Below, one piece after another: positions 1 to 11,950 of a DNA stretch of 64,000 bases; position 1 is the first letter of the stretch, and each line of letters opens with the position of its first letter. The DNA is from Sabellastarte sp. h YS-2021 (Eukaryota > Annelida > Polychaeta > Sabellida > Sabellidae): positions 57,091,028-57,155,027 of the forward strand of contig OZ024936.1 in NCBI GenBank assembly GCA_964017235.1, given 5' to 3'. The notes below the pieces were generated by a model. It was not told the origin of the DNA and made no database searches. It worked only from the letters and a program-made list of their open reading frames with translations. The position numbers were made by a program, and so were the translations under genes.

Positions 1-1149
1 TGTGTGACCTGGAGTATACAGCACCCTGAAAGTAGTACAAGCCTTGTGGTCAGAAAGCATGACTTCTGCTGATGTGTCTTTCACTTAAATAAACTACTAG
101 TGGTTACATTGTTTGGTATCAATGTCAACTGATACTGGTGGTGTGGGGGAAGGGAAGGGGATGGGGTATTATTGTCTACTTAAAAGTCTGAATCCAGGAT
201 ACCTAAAAAGTTTTGTTCTAGAGTATCCTCAACCATTAAGAGGAAGTGAAGTTTATCAAAACAACACATGGCAGTTCTGATCAAAAGCGCATTTGAAAAC
301 TACAAATAGATGAGATGGAAGTATACATTTTCATCAGATGTAGGGTTTTATTTCAAATATCTGAAGAGTAAATATATAGTTATGTTTAAAATTCCAAAAC
401 TGATTATGTCTTTGTTCATCAATATTGGCACTGATATTGATGATAGTATAAACAATGTACTCGATATAAACTACCTCCCCAAACCCTCTCTAAAGGTGAC
501 ATAAATCAAACTTTTCTATGTATGAGAACTATGAATATCCATGTGCTTTTAACATATTTTAATAATCAATGATAAATCAAACCTTTCTATATATGACCAC
601 TATCAACATCCATGTGCTTTTAACATATTTTAATAATTTTATGCACTTTTATTTGATTAAATGATCAGTTTGTCCCAATTCTTTTGTTTTATTCATGCTT
701 ATCACCAGATTTATAGAAAGTGGGTCCTTTCAGAGGATGCAAAATGTTCAAAACTTTGGAATAACCAAAATTTTTATCAGGGTATAATGAACTAACAATG
801 AAGTAAAATATGTAAATGATGTATCAAGAAAATTAGAGGCGATTCCAGCACTAATTTTCACACTATTTCAGCTGAAGGGGAATTGTAATTTTTTGGTTTG
901 CTAAAATAGTTTGCTTCAGCTGAAGGGGAATACAATTTCATCTGGGCACAAATTTTGCATCGTCACTCTCATACACTCATTAAAAAGACACAATTAATTT
1001 TTAGTTCAAACTGTAAGTAAGGTTTTTATTTCTAGAATGTAAATAAAAAGTGATACATTATGAGAAATTTGCTTCAGAGGGAACTCCATATAATTTTAAA
1101 CTTTTATTTAAGAGAAATACTTTATTCACATGATAATGTTCATGAGTTG
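1..1149. other. AT-rich gene-free stretch with a dispersed repeat
   Basis: No coding signal was recognised. Bases about 160-420 align by eye with about 17487-17690 in the same orientation (shared blocks around 'tattgtctac', 'gaagtttatcaaa' and 'tatttcaaatat'), so this part is an old dispersed repeat. The stretch belongs to intron 3 of the minus-strand LACTB2 gene if no further exon lies here; I found none. Confidence 0.5.
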
Positions 1150-1379
1150 TAGAGTAAGAAATCTAAAATTCGCCACATATCTGAAATTCGCCACATGTGG
1201 AAATACTAATAAAATAAATGAATTGAGATGAGATTGGTTGAATGTATAGTAAATTAAAGCTTTCTGAACTGAAAAATACCAATTTTAAGACAAAAGAATC
1301 ATTATCTTTATAAAATCAACTAAGGTTTTAGAGGTGGCGAATTTTATATTCCTGGCGAATTTTAGATTTCTTACTCTAT
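1150..1379. mobile_element. MITE with TAGAGTAAG inverted termini, copy 1
   Basis: About 230 bp bounded by inverted repeats: TAGAGTAAGAAATCTAAAAT at the left and its complement at the right end. The inner part of the left terminus repeats the word AATTCGCCACAT twice, and the right terminus repeats GGCGAATTTTA twice. TA flanks both GAGTAAG ends, which suggests a TA target duplication. Related copies lie at 53743-53962 and 54816-55039 in the same orientation. No ORF, so non-autonomous. Confidence 0.8.
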
Positions 1380-1676
1380 AGGCTTTTGTATTTTAATGTA
1401 TCTTACTTGAGCGTGGCCCCTTCAGTTAGGAAGGTGTGATGATCTTTGATGAACGTATACTGCAGATTACAGTCCAGTTCTGGGTCTACTGCAGCCTGCC
1501 TCATGTACTTACTTAGTCTTATCTCACCTTCATCTATAATGAGAGAATATACAACACACATTGTACTGTATAGCAATTATTGCTAAGCTAAAGGGGAATC
1601 CTCTGGAAGCCCAGGCATTAACAGAACTGATATATGTGAGGATATGACAGTGTGAGTTTAGCAAAGTCAGATTAAG
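1380..1676. other. No recognised feature
   Basis: Ordinary AT-rich sequence between a MITE and a Helitron-like element. I see no gene, tRNA or repeat in it. Confidence 0.4.
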
Positions 1677-3129
1677 AAAAATAGCATCAGAGATGCCCGT
1701 ACCCCACAGCCTTGGGAAATATTTTCAACACCATGAGATATAGAAGTACGGTACCAGTACAAACTTCAGGATACTTTCAGAGCACCGTCAGTTATATAAA
1801 GATCCAAACAATGTTTAAATGGAGAAATAATGCTTAAAAGAAAGATAATGTGTATAAAGATGAAGTATTAAAACAAGATAATTCAATAACAAGATGACAG
1901 CATTAATCAGTAAACTAAAATTCAACACTCTTTACATACATCTGCATTTCCGAATTATGGTTTAGATGGTTTGAATATTACCATACATACAGAAGTGGTA
2001 ATACATTTAATGAATGCTTATGTGTGGTGTTGGAGTAAAATCTGCGGCTCACTTGATGAAATTCTATCACTTACAATGGGAAGTTATGAAAGTAAAATTC
2101 TTAATAAATTCTAATATGGCTTTTGCTTAATCCGCATCAAAAGACAGACCGAAAGGTGCAACAAGATTTTAAAGGTCAAGGTCACTACGGCAAGGTAAAA
2201 GGTCAAATTAAGGTCACACCATGATAATACACACCTATAGCCAATAACCAATGTCCCTACCAAGTATCAACTTCCTACACCTTACGGTTTCCAAGATACA
2301 GCCCTGACGATTTTATAGGTCAAGGTCACTATGGCAAGGTAAAAGGTCAAATTAAGGTCACACCATGATAATACACACCTATAGCCAATAACCAATGTCC
2401 CTACCAAGTATCAACTTCCTACACCTTACGGTTTCCGAGATACAGCCCTGACGATTTTATAGGTCAAGGTCACTATGGCAAGGTCAAAGGTCAAATCAAG
2501 GTCACACCATGATGCTGCACACCTACACCCCCTAGCCAATGTCTCTACCAAATATCAACTTCCTGCACCTAACAGTTTCCGAGATAAAGCCCGGACAATA
2601 TTTTATAGGTCAAGGTCACTACGGCAAGGTCAAAGGTCAAATCAAGGTCAGACCATGACGTTGCATACCTACACCCCCTAACCAATATCCCTACCAAGTA
2701 TCAACTTCCTACACCTTACAGTTTCCGAGATACAGCCCAGACAAGATTTTATAGGTCAAGGTCACTACGGCAAGGTCAAAGGTCAAATCAAGGTCAGACT
2801 ATGACGTTGCACAACTACACCCCCTAACCAATGTCCCTACCAAGTATCAACTTCCTACACCTTACAGTTTCCGAGATATCGCCCGGACAAGATTTTCAAA
2901 CTCAAGGTCACTATGGCAAGGTCAAAGGTCAAATCAAAGTCAGACCATGACGTTGCACAGCTACACCCCCTAACCAATGTCCCTACCAAGTATCAACTTC
3001 CTACACCTTACGGTTTCTGAGATACAGCCCGGACAAACTATTTCCCACCGCCCGCCCACCCGCCCGCCCGCCCATCCGGACACCATGGGTGAAAACAATA
3101 CCCCAACAGCCCTTAAGGGCTGTGGGGTA
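1677..3129 (+). mobile_element. Helitron-like element H1 with 145-bp tandem repeats, copy 1
   Basis: Begins with a 5' block (aaaatagcat..agagatgcccg) shared with the copy at 18457. The early subterminal word TACCCCACAGCC is inverted at the right end as GGCTGTGGGGTA. The middle is a tandem array, followed by a CCCG-rich microsatellite at about 3046-3076 and a terminal hairpin at 3099-3129 (ACAGCCC / GGGCTGT stem with a TTAA loop). Subterminal inverted repeats, an internal satellite, a microsatellite and a 3' hairpin without a clear target duplication match non-autonomous Helitron-like (HINE/pearl-type) elements. No protein is encoded; the class is inferred from structure alone. Confidence 0.65.
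2160..3040 (+). repeat. 145-bp tandem array of element H1, copy 1
   Basis: About six units spaced 144-146 bp. Each carries 'aggtcaaggtcacta', 'aaggtcaaa' and 'accaatgtccctacc', and ends near 'tttccgagatacagcccgg'. Units are highly similar to each other and to the array at 18875-19755. Open frames across the array are by-products of its period. Confidence 0.9.
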
Positions 3130-4062
3130 AAAAGTAAAATTTGCTAGCATATGAAATCAGCTATTAGGTAACATCTTTTTTAAGTAAGGCAAATAATCAA
3201 AATTTGTGCCAATTCTTAATTAGGTGAATTCAGAGACTATATTTAACTTGGACTGGTTCATTAAAACAGAATTTGATGTAGGATAATGGGCTATAAATAA
3301 GTAACATTTACATAAATTTACTGCAACAAATTAATTCACAGTTTATATAACGCTTTTTCAGTGTAATCTTTAATAAACAGTGCTAATATATTCACTCCAA
3401 TTACATTGATCAAAAGTAGAAAAGAGAGAAGTTTCTTCCCCTAAAATCAACAAAATTTGATTAGATTATTACTGAAAGGTAATGGTTGAAGTCTTTCATA
3501 AATTAAGTTAAATTTGATTAGATTATTACTGAAAGGTAATGGTTCAAGTCTTTCATAAATTAATGTCTGTGCAAAATGTTAGCCTCGTTTTGAAAAAAAC
3601 AATATGGCCGCCTAAGCCGATTGTTTGAAAAACATAAAGATGCTCTCAACCTTAAAATATTGCAGCTAGCTTCATCAAATTTGCACAAAAGGTACATGGC
3701 TAGGAAAGCTAGCCTGATAGTAATTTTGGCCTAGTTTCCAAAACAAAAGGGCCACCATATCACATATTTAATGTCAAAAGGGATATCCAACTAGATTGGG
3801 CCAACTCGGCGCCAACATATCCCCAGACAGGTCATCACTCACGCCATAGGTTTTGATCGGGAATTTTTTAAAACATAATTACCCATTATTATATGAACTT
3901 CAGCACATCAATCTACTCTGTTTATATCTTCCCAAGGAAGATGGTGAATCCCCAGACGCCGAATACATAACTCAAATTATATTTTCAATCTTCCTGCAAT
4001 GATAACCCTAAACCTATTTTCAAAGTATTTAAATGATTGATGATTGAATGTCCATTCTAAAA
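3130..4062. repeat. Mosaic of dispersed repeats
   Basis: Bases about 3565-3765 align with 14735-14935 (shared 'aatattgcagctagc', 'ggaaagctagcctgat', 'tttccaaaacaaaa'). Bases 3818-4062 align with 28842-29010 (shared 'agacagg', 'ctcacgccatagg', 'caaagtat'). Short direct repeats occur at about 3455-3560. No gene is visible. Confidence 0.6.
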
Positions 4063-4567
4063 CTAGAGGATCGCTCGCAAAAAAAAAGATAATGTTTTTG
4101 CATAGCAAAAACAAAGCGTCCCGAAAAGGATATAAAGGTGAGTGCTACAGTATTAAGAAAATGCTTCGTTTCTAGCCTTATACTGTTGTGGCAACCAAAG
4201 CCAGCGCAGTCTGCTCTATCTAGCACGGTTTTCAAGATATAAGCATTTTTGTGTTTTGCAAAAAATAAAAAAATTAAAAATGTCCGCTATATTTGGCGAG
4301 ACAAAAATATTTTGAAAATTGGCATGGCTACTCTGCAGAGATACCCAGCAGGTCAAAAATTTTGTTGAGTTCTCTCCATATAGCACGGTTTTCGAGATAT
4401 AAGCATTTTTGTGTTTTGCAAAAACTTTGAAAATTCAAAATGGCCACCATTTTTGGGGAGACAAAAATTTTTATCAAGACCACTGCCGCGGTGTGTATCT
4501 CCTGCCGAGCATTAAAGCAGAAGAAATAGCTTTTCCGAGATATTCACAATTTTTCATTTTCCTGTGT

Positions 4568-7500
4568 GAAAGCTCTTCCAAAAGTAGGTGAATGAGTTAT
4601 TTGAGAAAAATTGGCTATCTGCAATACTATTAAGAGATAATTCATATTTACTCATTTTGAGTAGGTGAATAATTATCTATGGGTCTGAAACTTCACCAAG
4701 TGAAAGCTCTCCCAAAAGTAGGTGAATGAGTTATTTGAGAAAAATTGGCTATCTGCAATACTTTTAGAGATAATTCGCATTTACTCATTTTGAGTAGGTG
4801 AGTAATTAGCTATGGGTCTGAAACTTCACCATGTGAAAGCTCTCCCACAAGTAGATGAATGAGTATTTGATAAAAATTGGGTATCCGCAATACTTTTACA
4901 GATAATTAGCATTTACTCATTTTGAGTAGGTGAATAATTAGCTATGGGTCTGAAACTTCACCAAGTGAAAGCTCTCCCAAAAGCAGGTGAATGAGTATTT
5001 GATAAAAATTGGGTATCCGCAATACTTTTAGAGATAATTAGCATTTACTCATTTTGAGTAGGTGAATAATTAGCTATGGGTCTGAAACTTCACCATGTGA
5101 AAGCTCTCCCACAAGTAGATGAATGAGTATTTGATAAAAATTGGGTATCCGCAATACTTTTACAGATAATTAGCATTTACTCATTTTGAGTAGGTGAATA
5201 ATTAGCTATGGGTCTGAAACTTCACCAAGTGAAAGCTCTCCCAAAAGTAGGTGAATGAGTTGAGAAAAATTGGCTATCTGCAATACTTTTAGACATAATT
5301 CGCATTTACTCATTTTGAGTAGGTGAGTAATTAGCTATGGGTCTGAAACTTCACCAAGTGAAAGCTCTCCCAAAAGTAGGTGAATGAGTTATTTGAGAAA
5401 AATTGGCTATCTGCAATACTTTTAGAGATAATTCGCATTTACTCATTTTGAGTAGGTGAGTAATTAGCTATGGGTCTGAAACTTCACCAAGTGAAAGCTC
5501 TCCCAAAAGTAGGTGAATGAGTTATTTGAGAAAAATTGGCTATCTGCAATACTTTTAGAGATAATTCGCATTTACTCATTTTGAGTAGGTGAGTAATTAG
5601 CTATGGGTCTGAAACTTCACCAAGTGAAAGCTCTGCCAAAAGTAGGTGAATGAGTTATTTGAGAAAAATTGGCTATCTGCAATACTTTTAGAGATAATTC
5701 GCATTTACTCATTTTGAGTAGGTGAGTAATTAGCTATGGGTCTGAAACTTCACAGAGTGAAAGCTCTCCCAAAAGTAGGTGAATGAGTTATTTGAGAAAA
5801 ATTGGCTATCTGCAATACTTTTAGAGATAAATCACATTTACTCATTTTGAGTAGGTGAGTAATTAGCTATGGGTCGGAAACTTCACCAAGTGACAGCTCT
5901 CCCAAAAGTAGGTGAATGATTAATTTGACAAAAATTGGCTATCTGCAATACTTTTAGAGATAATTCGCATTTACTCATTTTGAGTAGGTGAGTAATTAGC
6001 TATGGGTCTGAAACTTCACCAAGTGAAAGCTCTCCCAAAAGTAGGTGAATGAGTTATTTGAGAAAAATTGGCTATCTGCAATACTTTTAGAGATAATTCG
6101 CATTTACTCATTTTGAGTAGGTGAGTAATTAGCTATGGGTCTGAAACTTCACCAAGTGAAAGCTCTCCCAAAAGTAGGTGAATGAGTTATTTGAGAAAAA
6201 TTGGCTATCTGCAATACTTTGAGATAATTCGCATTTACTCATTTTGAGTAGGTGAGTAATTAGCTATGGGTCTGAAACTTCACAGAGTGAAAGCTCTCCC
6301 AAAAGTAGGTGAATGAGTTATTTGAGAAAAATTGGCTATCTGCAATACTTTTAGAGATAATTCGCATTTACTCATTTTGAGTAGGTGAGTAATTAGCTAT
6401 GGGTCTGAAACTTCACCAAGTGAAAGCTCTCCCAAAAGTAGGTGAATGAGTTATTTGAGAAAAATTGGCTATCTGCAATACTTTTAGAGATAATTCGCAT
6501 TTACTCATTTTGAGTAGGTGAGTAATTAGCTATGGGTCTGAAACTTCACCAAGTGAAAGCTCTCCCAAAAGTAGGTGAATGAGTTATTTGAGAAAAATTG
6601 GCTATCTGCAATACTTTTAGAGATAATTCGCATTTACTCATTTTGAGTAGGTGAGTAATTAGCTATGGGTCTGAAACTTCACCAAGTGAAAGCTCTCCCA
6701 AAAGTAGGTGAATGAGTTATTTGAGAAAAATTGGCTATCTGCAATACTTTGAGATAATTCGCATTTACTCATTTTGAGTAGGTGAGTAATTAGCTATGGG
6801 TCTGAAACTTCACAGAGTGAAAGCTCTCCCAAAAGTAGGTGAATGAGTTATTTGAGAAAAATTGGCTATCTGCAATACTTTTAGAGATAATTCGCATTTA
6901 CTCATTTTGAGTAGGTGAGTAATTAGCTATGGGTCTGAAACTTCACCAAGTGAAAGCTCTCCCAAAAGTAGGTGAATGAGTTATTTGAGAAAAATTGGCT
7001 ATCTGCAATACTTTTAGAGATAATTCGCATTTACTCATTTTGAGTAGGTGAGTAATTAGCTATGGGTCTGAAACTTCACCAAGTGAAAGCTCTGCCAAAA
7101 GTAGGTGAATGAGTTATTTGAGAAAAATTGGCTATCTGCAATACTTTTTGAGATAATTCGCATTTACTCATTTTGAGTAGGTGAGTAATTAGCTATGGGT
7201 CTGAAACTTCACAGAGTGAAAGCTCTCCCAAAAGTAGGTGAATGAGTTATTTGAGAAAAATTGGCTATCTGCAATACTTTTAGAGATAAATCACATTTAC
7301 TCATTTTGAGTAGGTGAGTAATTAGCTATGGGTCGGAAACTTCACCAAGTGACAGCTCTCCCAAAAGTAGGTGAATGATTAATTTGACAAAAATTGGCTA
7401 TCTGCAATACTTTTAGAGATAATTCGCATTTACTCATTTTGAGTAGGTGAGTAATTAGCTATGGGTCTGAAACTTCACCAAGTGAAAGCTCTCCCAAAAG

Positions 7501-9488
7501 TAGGTGAATGAGTTATTTGAGAAAAATTGGCTATCTGCAATACTTTTAGAGATAATTCGCATTTACTCATTTTGAGTAGGTGAGTAATTAGCTATGGGTC
7601 TGAAACTTCACCAAGTGAAAGCTCTCCCAAAAGTAGGTGAATGAGTTATTTGAGAAAAATTGGCTATCTGCAATACTTTTAGAGATAATTCGCATTTACT
7701 CATTTTGAGTAGGTGAGTAATTAGCTATGGGTCTGAAACTTCACAGAGTGAAAGCTCTCCCAAAAGTAGGTGAATGAGTTATTTGAGAAAAATTGGCTAT
7801 CTGCAATACTTTTAGAGATAATTCGCATTTACTCATTTTGAGTAGGTGAGTAATTAGCTATGGGTCTGAAACCTCACCATGTGAAAGCTCTCCCAAAAGT
7901 AGGTGAAGGAGTTATTTGAGAAAAATTGGCTATCTGCAATACTTTTAGAGATACTTCGCATTTACTCATTTTGAGTAGGTGAGTAATTAGCTATGGGTCT
8001 GAAACTTCACCAAGTGAAAGCTCTCAGAAAAGTAGGTGAATGATTAATTTGACAAAAATTGGCTATCTGCAATACTTTTAGAGATAATTCGCATTTACTC
8101 ATTTTGAGTAGGTGAGTAATTAGCTATGGGTCTGAAACTTCACCAAGTGAAAGCTCTCCCAAAAGTAGGTGAATCAGTTATTTGAGAAAAATTGGCTATC
8201 TGCAATACTTTTAGAGATAATTCGCATTTACTCATTTTGAGTAGGTGAGTAATTAGCTATGGGTCTGAAACTTCACCAAGTGAAAGCTCTCCCAAAAGTA
8301 GGTGAATCAGTTATTTGAGAAAAATTGGCTATCTGCAATACTTTTAGAGATAATTCGCATTTACTCATTTTGAGTAGGTGAGTAATTAGCTATGGGTCTG
8401 AAACTTCACAGAGTGAAAGCTCTCCCAAAAGTAGGTGAATGAGTTATTTGAGAAAAATTGGCTATCTGCAATACTTTTAGAGATAATTCGCATTTACTCA
8501 TTTTGAGTAGGTGAGTAATTAGCTATGGGTCTGAAACTTCACCAAGTGAAAGCTCTCCCAAAAGTAGGTGAATGAGTTATTTGAGAAAAATTGGCTATCT
8601 GCAATACTTTTAGAGATAATTCGCATTTACTCATTTTAAGTAGGTGAGTAATTAGCTATGGGTCTGAAATTTCACCATGTGAAAGCTCTGCCAAAAGTAG
8701 GTGAAGGAGTTATTTGAGAAAAATTGGCTATCTGCAATACTTTTAGAGATACTTCGCATTTACTCATTTTGAGTAGGTGAGTAATTAGCTATGGGTCTGA
8801 AACTTCACCAAGTGAAAGCTCTCCCAAAAGTAGGTGAATGATTAATTTGACAAAAATTGGCTATCTGGAATACTTTTAGAGATAATTCGCATTTACTCAT
8901 TTTGAGTAGGTGAGTAATTAGCTATGGGTCTGAAACTTCACCAAGTGAAAGCTCTCCCAAAAGTAGGTGAATGAGTTATTTGAGAAAAATTGGCTATCTG
9001 CAATACTTTTAGAGATAATTCGCATTTACTCATTTTGAGTAGGTGAGTAATTAGCTATGGGTCTGAAACTTCACCAAGTGAATGCTCTCCCAAAAGTAGG
9101 TGAATGAGTTATTTGAGAAAAATTGGCTATTTACAATACTATTAAGAGATAATTCGCATTTACTCATTTTGAGTAGGTGAGTAATCATCTACGGGTCTGA
9201 AACTTCACCATGTGAAAGCTCTCCCAAAAGTAGGTGAATGAGTTATTTGATAAAAATTGGGTATCCGCAATAGTTTTTGAGATAATTAGCATTTACTCAT
9301 TTTGAGTAGGTGAGTAATTAGCTACGGGTCTGAAACTTCACCAAGTGAAAGCTCTTCCAAAAGTAGGTGAATGTGTTATTTGAGAAAAATTGGCCATCTG
9401 CAATACTTTTAGAGGTAATTCACATTTACTCTTTTTGAGTAGGTGAGCAATTAGCTATGGGTCTGAAACTTCACCAAGTGAAAGCTCT
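4568..9488 (+). repeat. 133-bp satellite array (about 37 units)
   Basis: Monomers start near 'gtgaaagctctcccaaaag' at a spacing of 132-133 bp and contain 'ttactcattttgagtagg' and 'agctatgggtctgaaactt'. Central units are nearly identical. The first four and last three units are more diverged, as expected of arrays homogenised from the middle. Variant monomers (cacagag at the junction; aatgattaatttgac) recur at multiples of the monomer, so longer blocks have been duplicated. Confidence 0.95.
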
Positions 9489-9489
9489 T

Positions 9490-10600
9490 TGGGATAGCTG
9501 CTCTACAGAGATACCCTGAAGATAAAAAATTTCGTCGAAATCGCTCTATGTAGCACGGTTTTCGAAATACTAGCATTTTTGTGTTTTGCAATTTTTGCGC
9601 AAAAATTCGAAAATTCAAAATGGCCGCCATTTTTGGCAAGACAAATTTTTTTTGAAAATTGGCATGGCTACTCTGCAGAGATACCCTGTGGGTCAAAAAT
9701 TTCGTCGAAATCACTCTATCTAGCACGGTTTTCGAGATATAAGCATTTTTGTGTTTTGCAATTTTGCAAAAAATTCGAAAATTCAAAATGGCCGCCATTT
9801 TTTGCGAGAAATTTTTTGTCTGAAAATTGGCATGGCTACTCTGCAGAGATACCCTGCAGGTTAAAAATTTCGTCGAAATCGCTCTATCTAGCAGGGTTTT
9901 CGAGATATAAGCATTTTTATGTTTTGCAATTTTTGCGAAAAATTCGAAAATTCAAAATGGCCGCCATTTTTGGCGAGACAAAATTTTTTTGAAAATTGGC
10001 ATGGCTACTCTGCAGATATACCCTGTGGGTCAAAAATTTCGTCGAAATCGCTCTATCTTGCAGGGTTTTCGAGATATAAGCATTTTTATGTTTTGCAATT
10101 TTTGCGAAAAATTCGAAAATTCAAAACGGCCGCCATTTTTGGCGAGAAATTTTTTTTTTCAAAATTGGGTTAACTACTCCGCAGAGATACCCTGTGGGTC
10201 AAAAATTTCGTCGAAATCGCTCTAACTAGCACGGTTTTCGAGATATAAGCATTTTTGTGTTTTGCAATTTTTGCGAAAATTTCGAAAATTCAAAATGGCC
10301 GCCATTTTTGGCGAGACAAAAATTTTTTGAAAATTGGGAAAAGTACTCCGGAGAGATATCCTGCGGGTCAAAAATTTAGTCAAAATTGCTCTATCTAGCA
10401 CGGTTTTTGAGATAAAAGCATTTTTGTGTATTTCAATTTTTGCGAAAATTTCGAAAATTCAAAATGGCCGCCATTTTGGGCGAGACAAAATTTTTTTGAA
10501 AATTGGGAAAACTACTCCGCAGAGATACCCTGTGGGTCAAAAATTTTGTCGAAATCGCTCTATCTAGCACGGTTTTCGAGATATAAGCATTTTTGTGTTT
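9490..10600 (+). repeat. 168-bp tandem array in element H2
   Basis: About seven units spaced roughly 168 bp. Each contains 'ctctgcagagataccctg', 'tctagcacggttttcgag', 'atataagcatttttgtg' and 'aaaatggccgccattttt'. Two open-frame stretches of 115 and 137 codons across it are products of the period, not genes. Related units occur at 4185-4560, 55490-55850 and 59935-60245. Confidence 0.9.
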
Positions 10601-10976
10601 TCCTTATTTGGAAAATTCGTAATGATTAATTAATCATTAATTACTCGGCCATTTCTTGACCAATCAATGCCAAAATCTAATGATTTCCAGATTTTAATAG
10701 AATGAATGTATTTGCCAAGTTTCAGGTGAATTGATAAAATTCCTTTCAAGTTATCATCCGGACAAGCTTCCCCATCGAAAAAAGACATTTTTGGTCATGT
10801 GACCTCTCTGATTGGTTGAAATGTCACTGCAGCATATTCAAAAAAATTCCCCAAGGCTACTGCCTAAACCTGCCAAATTTGAAAAGAATCCGCCTAACGG
10901 TTACAGAGTTATAAGGAAAACAAAATGCGGAGCCGGCAGAGCCGGCGGAGCCGGAAGCTCTCCCATACACAAACAA

Positions 10977-10994
10977 GCGTCCCTTGCGGGACGC
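10977..10994 (+). terminator. Terminal hairpin of element H2, copy A
   Basis: GCGTCCC / GGGACGC perfect 7-bp stem with a 4-base loop, at the very end of the element. The inverted copy has the same hairpin at 55090-55107. A GC-rich hairpin at the 3' end is a known transposition-termination feature of Helitron-type elements; it is not a transcription terminator here. Confidence 0.7.
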
Positions 10995-10995
10995 T

Positions 10996-11190
10996 TAATA
11001 ATAATCCCAAAAGAGCATATCTGTTTCTATATTTGTTGACAAATAAAATATTATGTTTAACTCAACTCATCATACTTTTCAATCTTCCTTCAAAGTATTT
11101 AAATGATTGATGATTCAATGTCCATTCTAAAATTCATAATCCCAGAAGCGCATATCTGTTTCTATATTTGTTCACAAATAAAATATTATT
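10996..11190. repeat. Interrupted tandem duplication giving the H2 empty site
   Basis: Sequence left of element H2 (3985-4062) and right of it (10996-11070) together match an uninterrupted unit at about 11072-11190 ('caaagtatttaaatgattga', 'aatgtccattctaaaa', 'gcatatctgtttctat'). The uninterrupted unit approximates the pre-insertion site. Confidence 0.75.
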
Positions 11191-11950
11191 TTAAAAAAAA
11201 TTATTTATATTATTATTTTATTATATTATTTTTAGAATTTGCAAATTGTTTTCAGTTTTTCATTTCCTCTATACCTATATATGTGGTCCATATATATGCA
11301 ACCTAAATATGTGACACAATCTCAGTTCTGACTCCCCTGTAATGAAGCCCACCACCTCCCACCCCCACCCCTCTCCCCTTCTCCACACCTCTCTCACTAT
11401 TAGACAAGATCTGCAACCCCATTGAGTTCTTTGTTTCTCATCTAATATCATTAAATACCTTTGTTTATTTAGTGTCACTCAATATAGCTGGAGGTCCCAG
11501 AGGTGGGTGGGGGGAATCCGGGTGGGGGATGTGGGTTGGGACTACAAAGAGATGGAGTGCTACAGCATAAATGGTAAACAAACAATCTATATAAAAGGGG
11601 TACTCAAATACAAAAAGAATTGAGAATTTGAAGTATGTGATTATCAACTGAAATGAGTTCATAACTGTAGGAGCTGTGTCAAAATTAACTGAGGCAAGTT
11701 GAATAAAACTGGGCTAGTTGAGGGTTAAAAATCCCCTAGTTTTACTACATAAGGATATAATTTCATTAATATTGGGACTTAAAGCTCACTTAAAGTGTCC
11801 ATTTTGTCTACTTGAATATGTTTAACCAGTTTCATTTTAAAAAGTTAAAAACTCAGCAAGCAGAGGTATAACACACAAAAATAAGTTCTTAAAAGACTAA
11901 GATAGCCATAACATTATTAATATTCAAAATTTAAATAGACAGGCATTTCC
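11191..11950. other. Low-complexity and unassigned sequence
   Basis: AT-rich runs at 11190-11240, then C-rich and G-rich stretches (11345-11400, 11495-11535) with no consistent coding frame. I recognise no gene or element boundary here. Confidence 0.4.

Larger units (their letters stand above)
4063..10995 (+). mobile_element. Helitron-like element H2 carrying a 5-kb satellite, copy A
   Basis: Runs from CTAGAGGATCGCTCGC at the left to a GC-rich hairpin and ACGCT at the right. The subterminal word AAGCGTCCCG at about 4112 recurs inverted as CGGGACGCTT at the right end. Inside are a few 168-bp-type units, about 37 units of a 133-bp satellite, seven more 168-bp units and a unique 3' region (10600-10995). 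The second copy lies inverted at 55089-60399 and shares both ends. A related empty site in the right flank shows no obvious target duplication. The structure fits a very large non-autonomous Helitron-like element; no Rep/helicase coding was seen. Confidence 0.65.

Noticed and set aside
2475..2681. 68-codon frame with repeated SRSHHD/QGQT words
   Set aside because: Read-through of two 145-bp satellite units.
4568..9488. Regular array that might suggest a CRISPR
   Set aside because: The whole 133-bp unit repeats with no variable spacers, and the genome is clearly animal; it is a satellite.
9451..10629. Several overlapping open frames of 67-137 codons on both strands
   Set aside because: They follow the 168-bp repeat period (recurring AIFGE/KISSKSLYLA type words) and have no family features; they are by-products of a tandem array.
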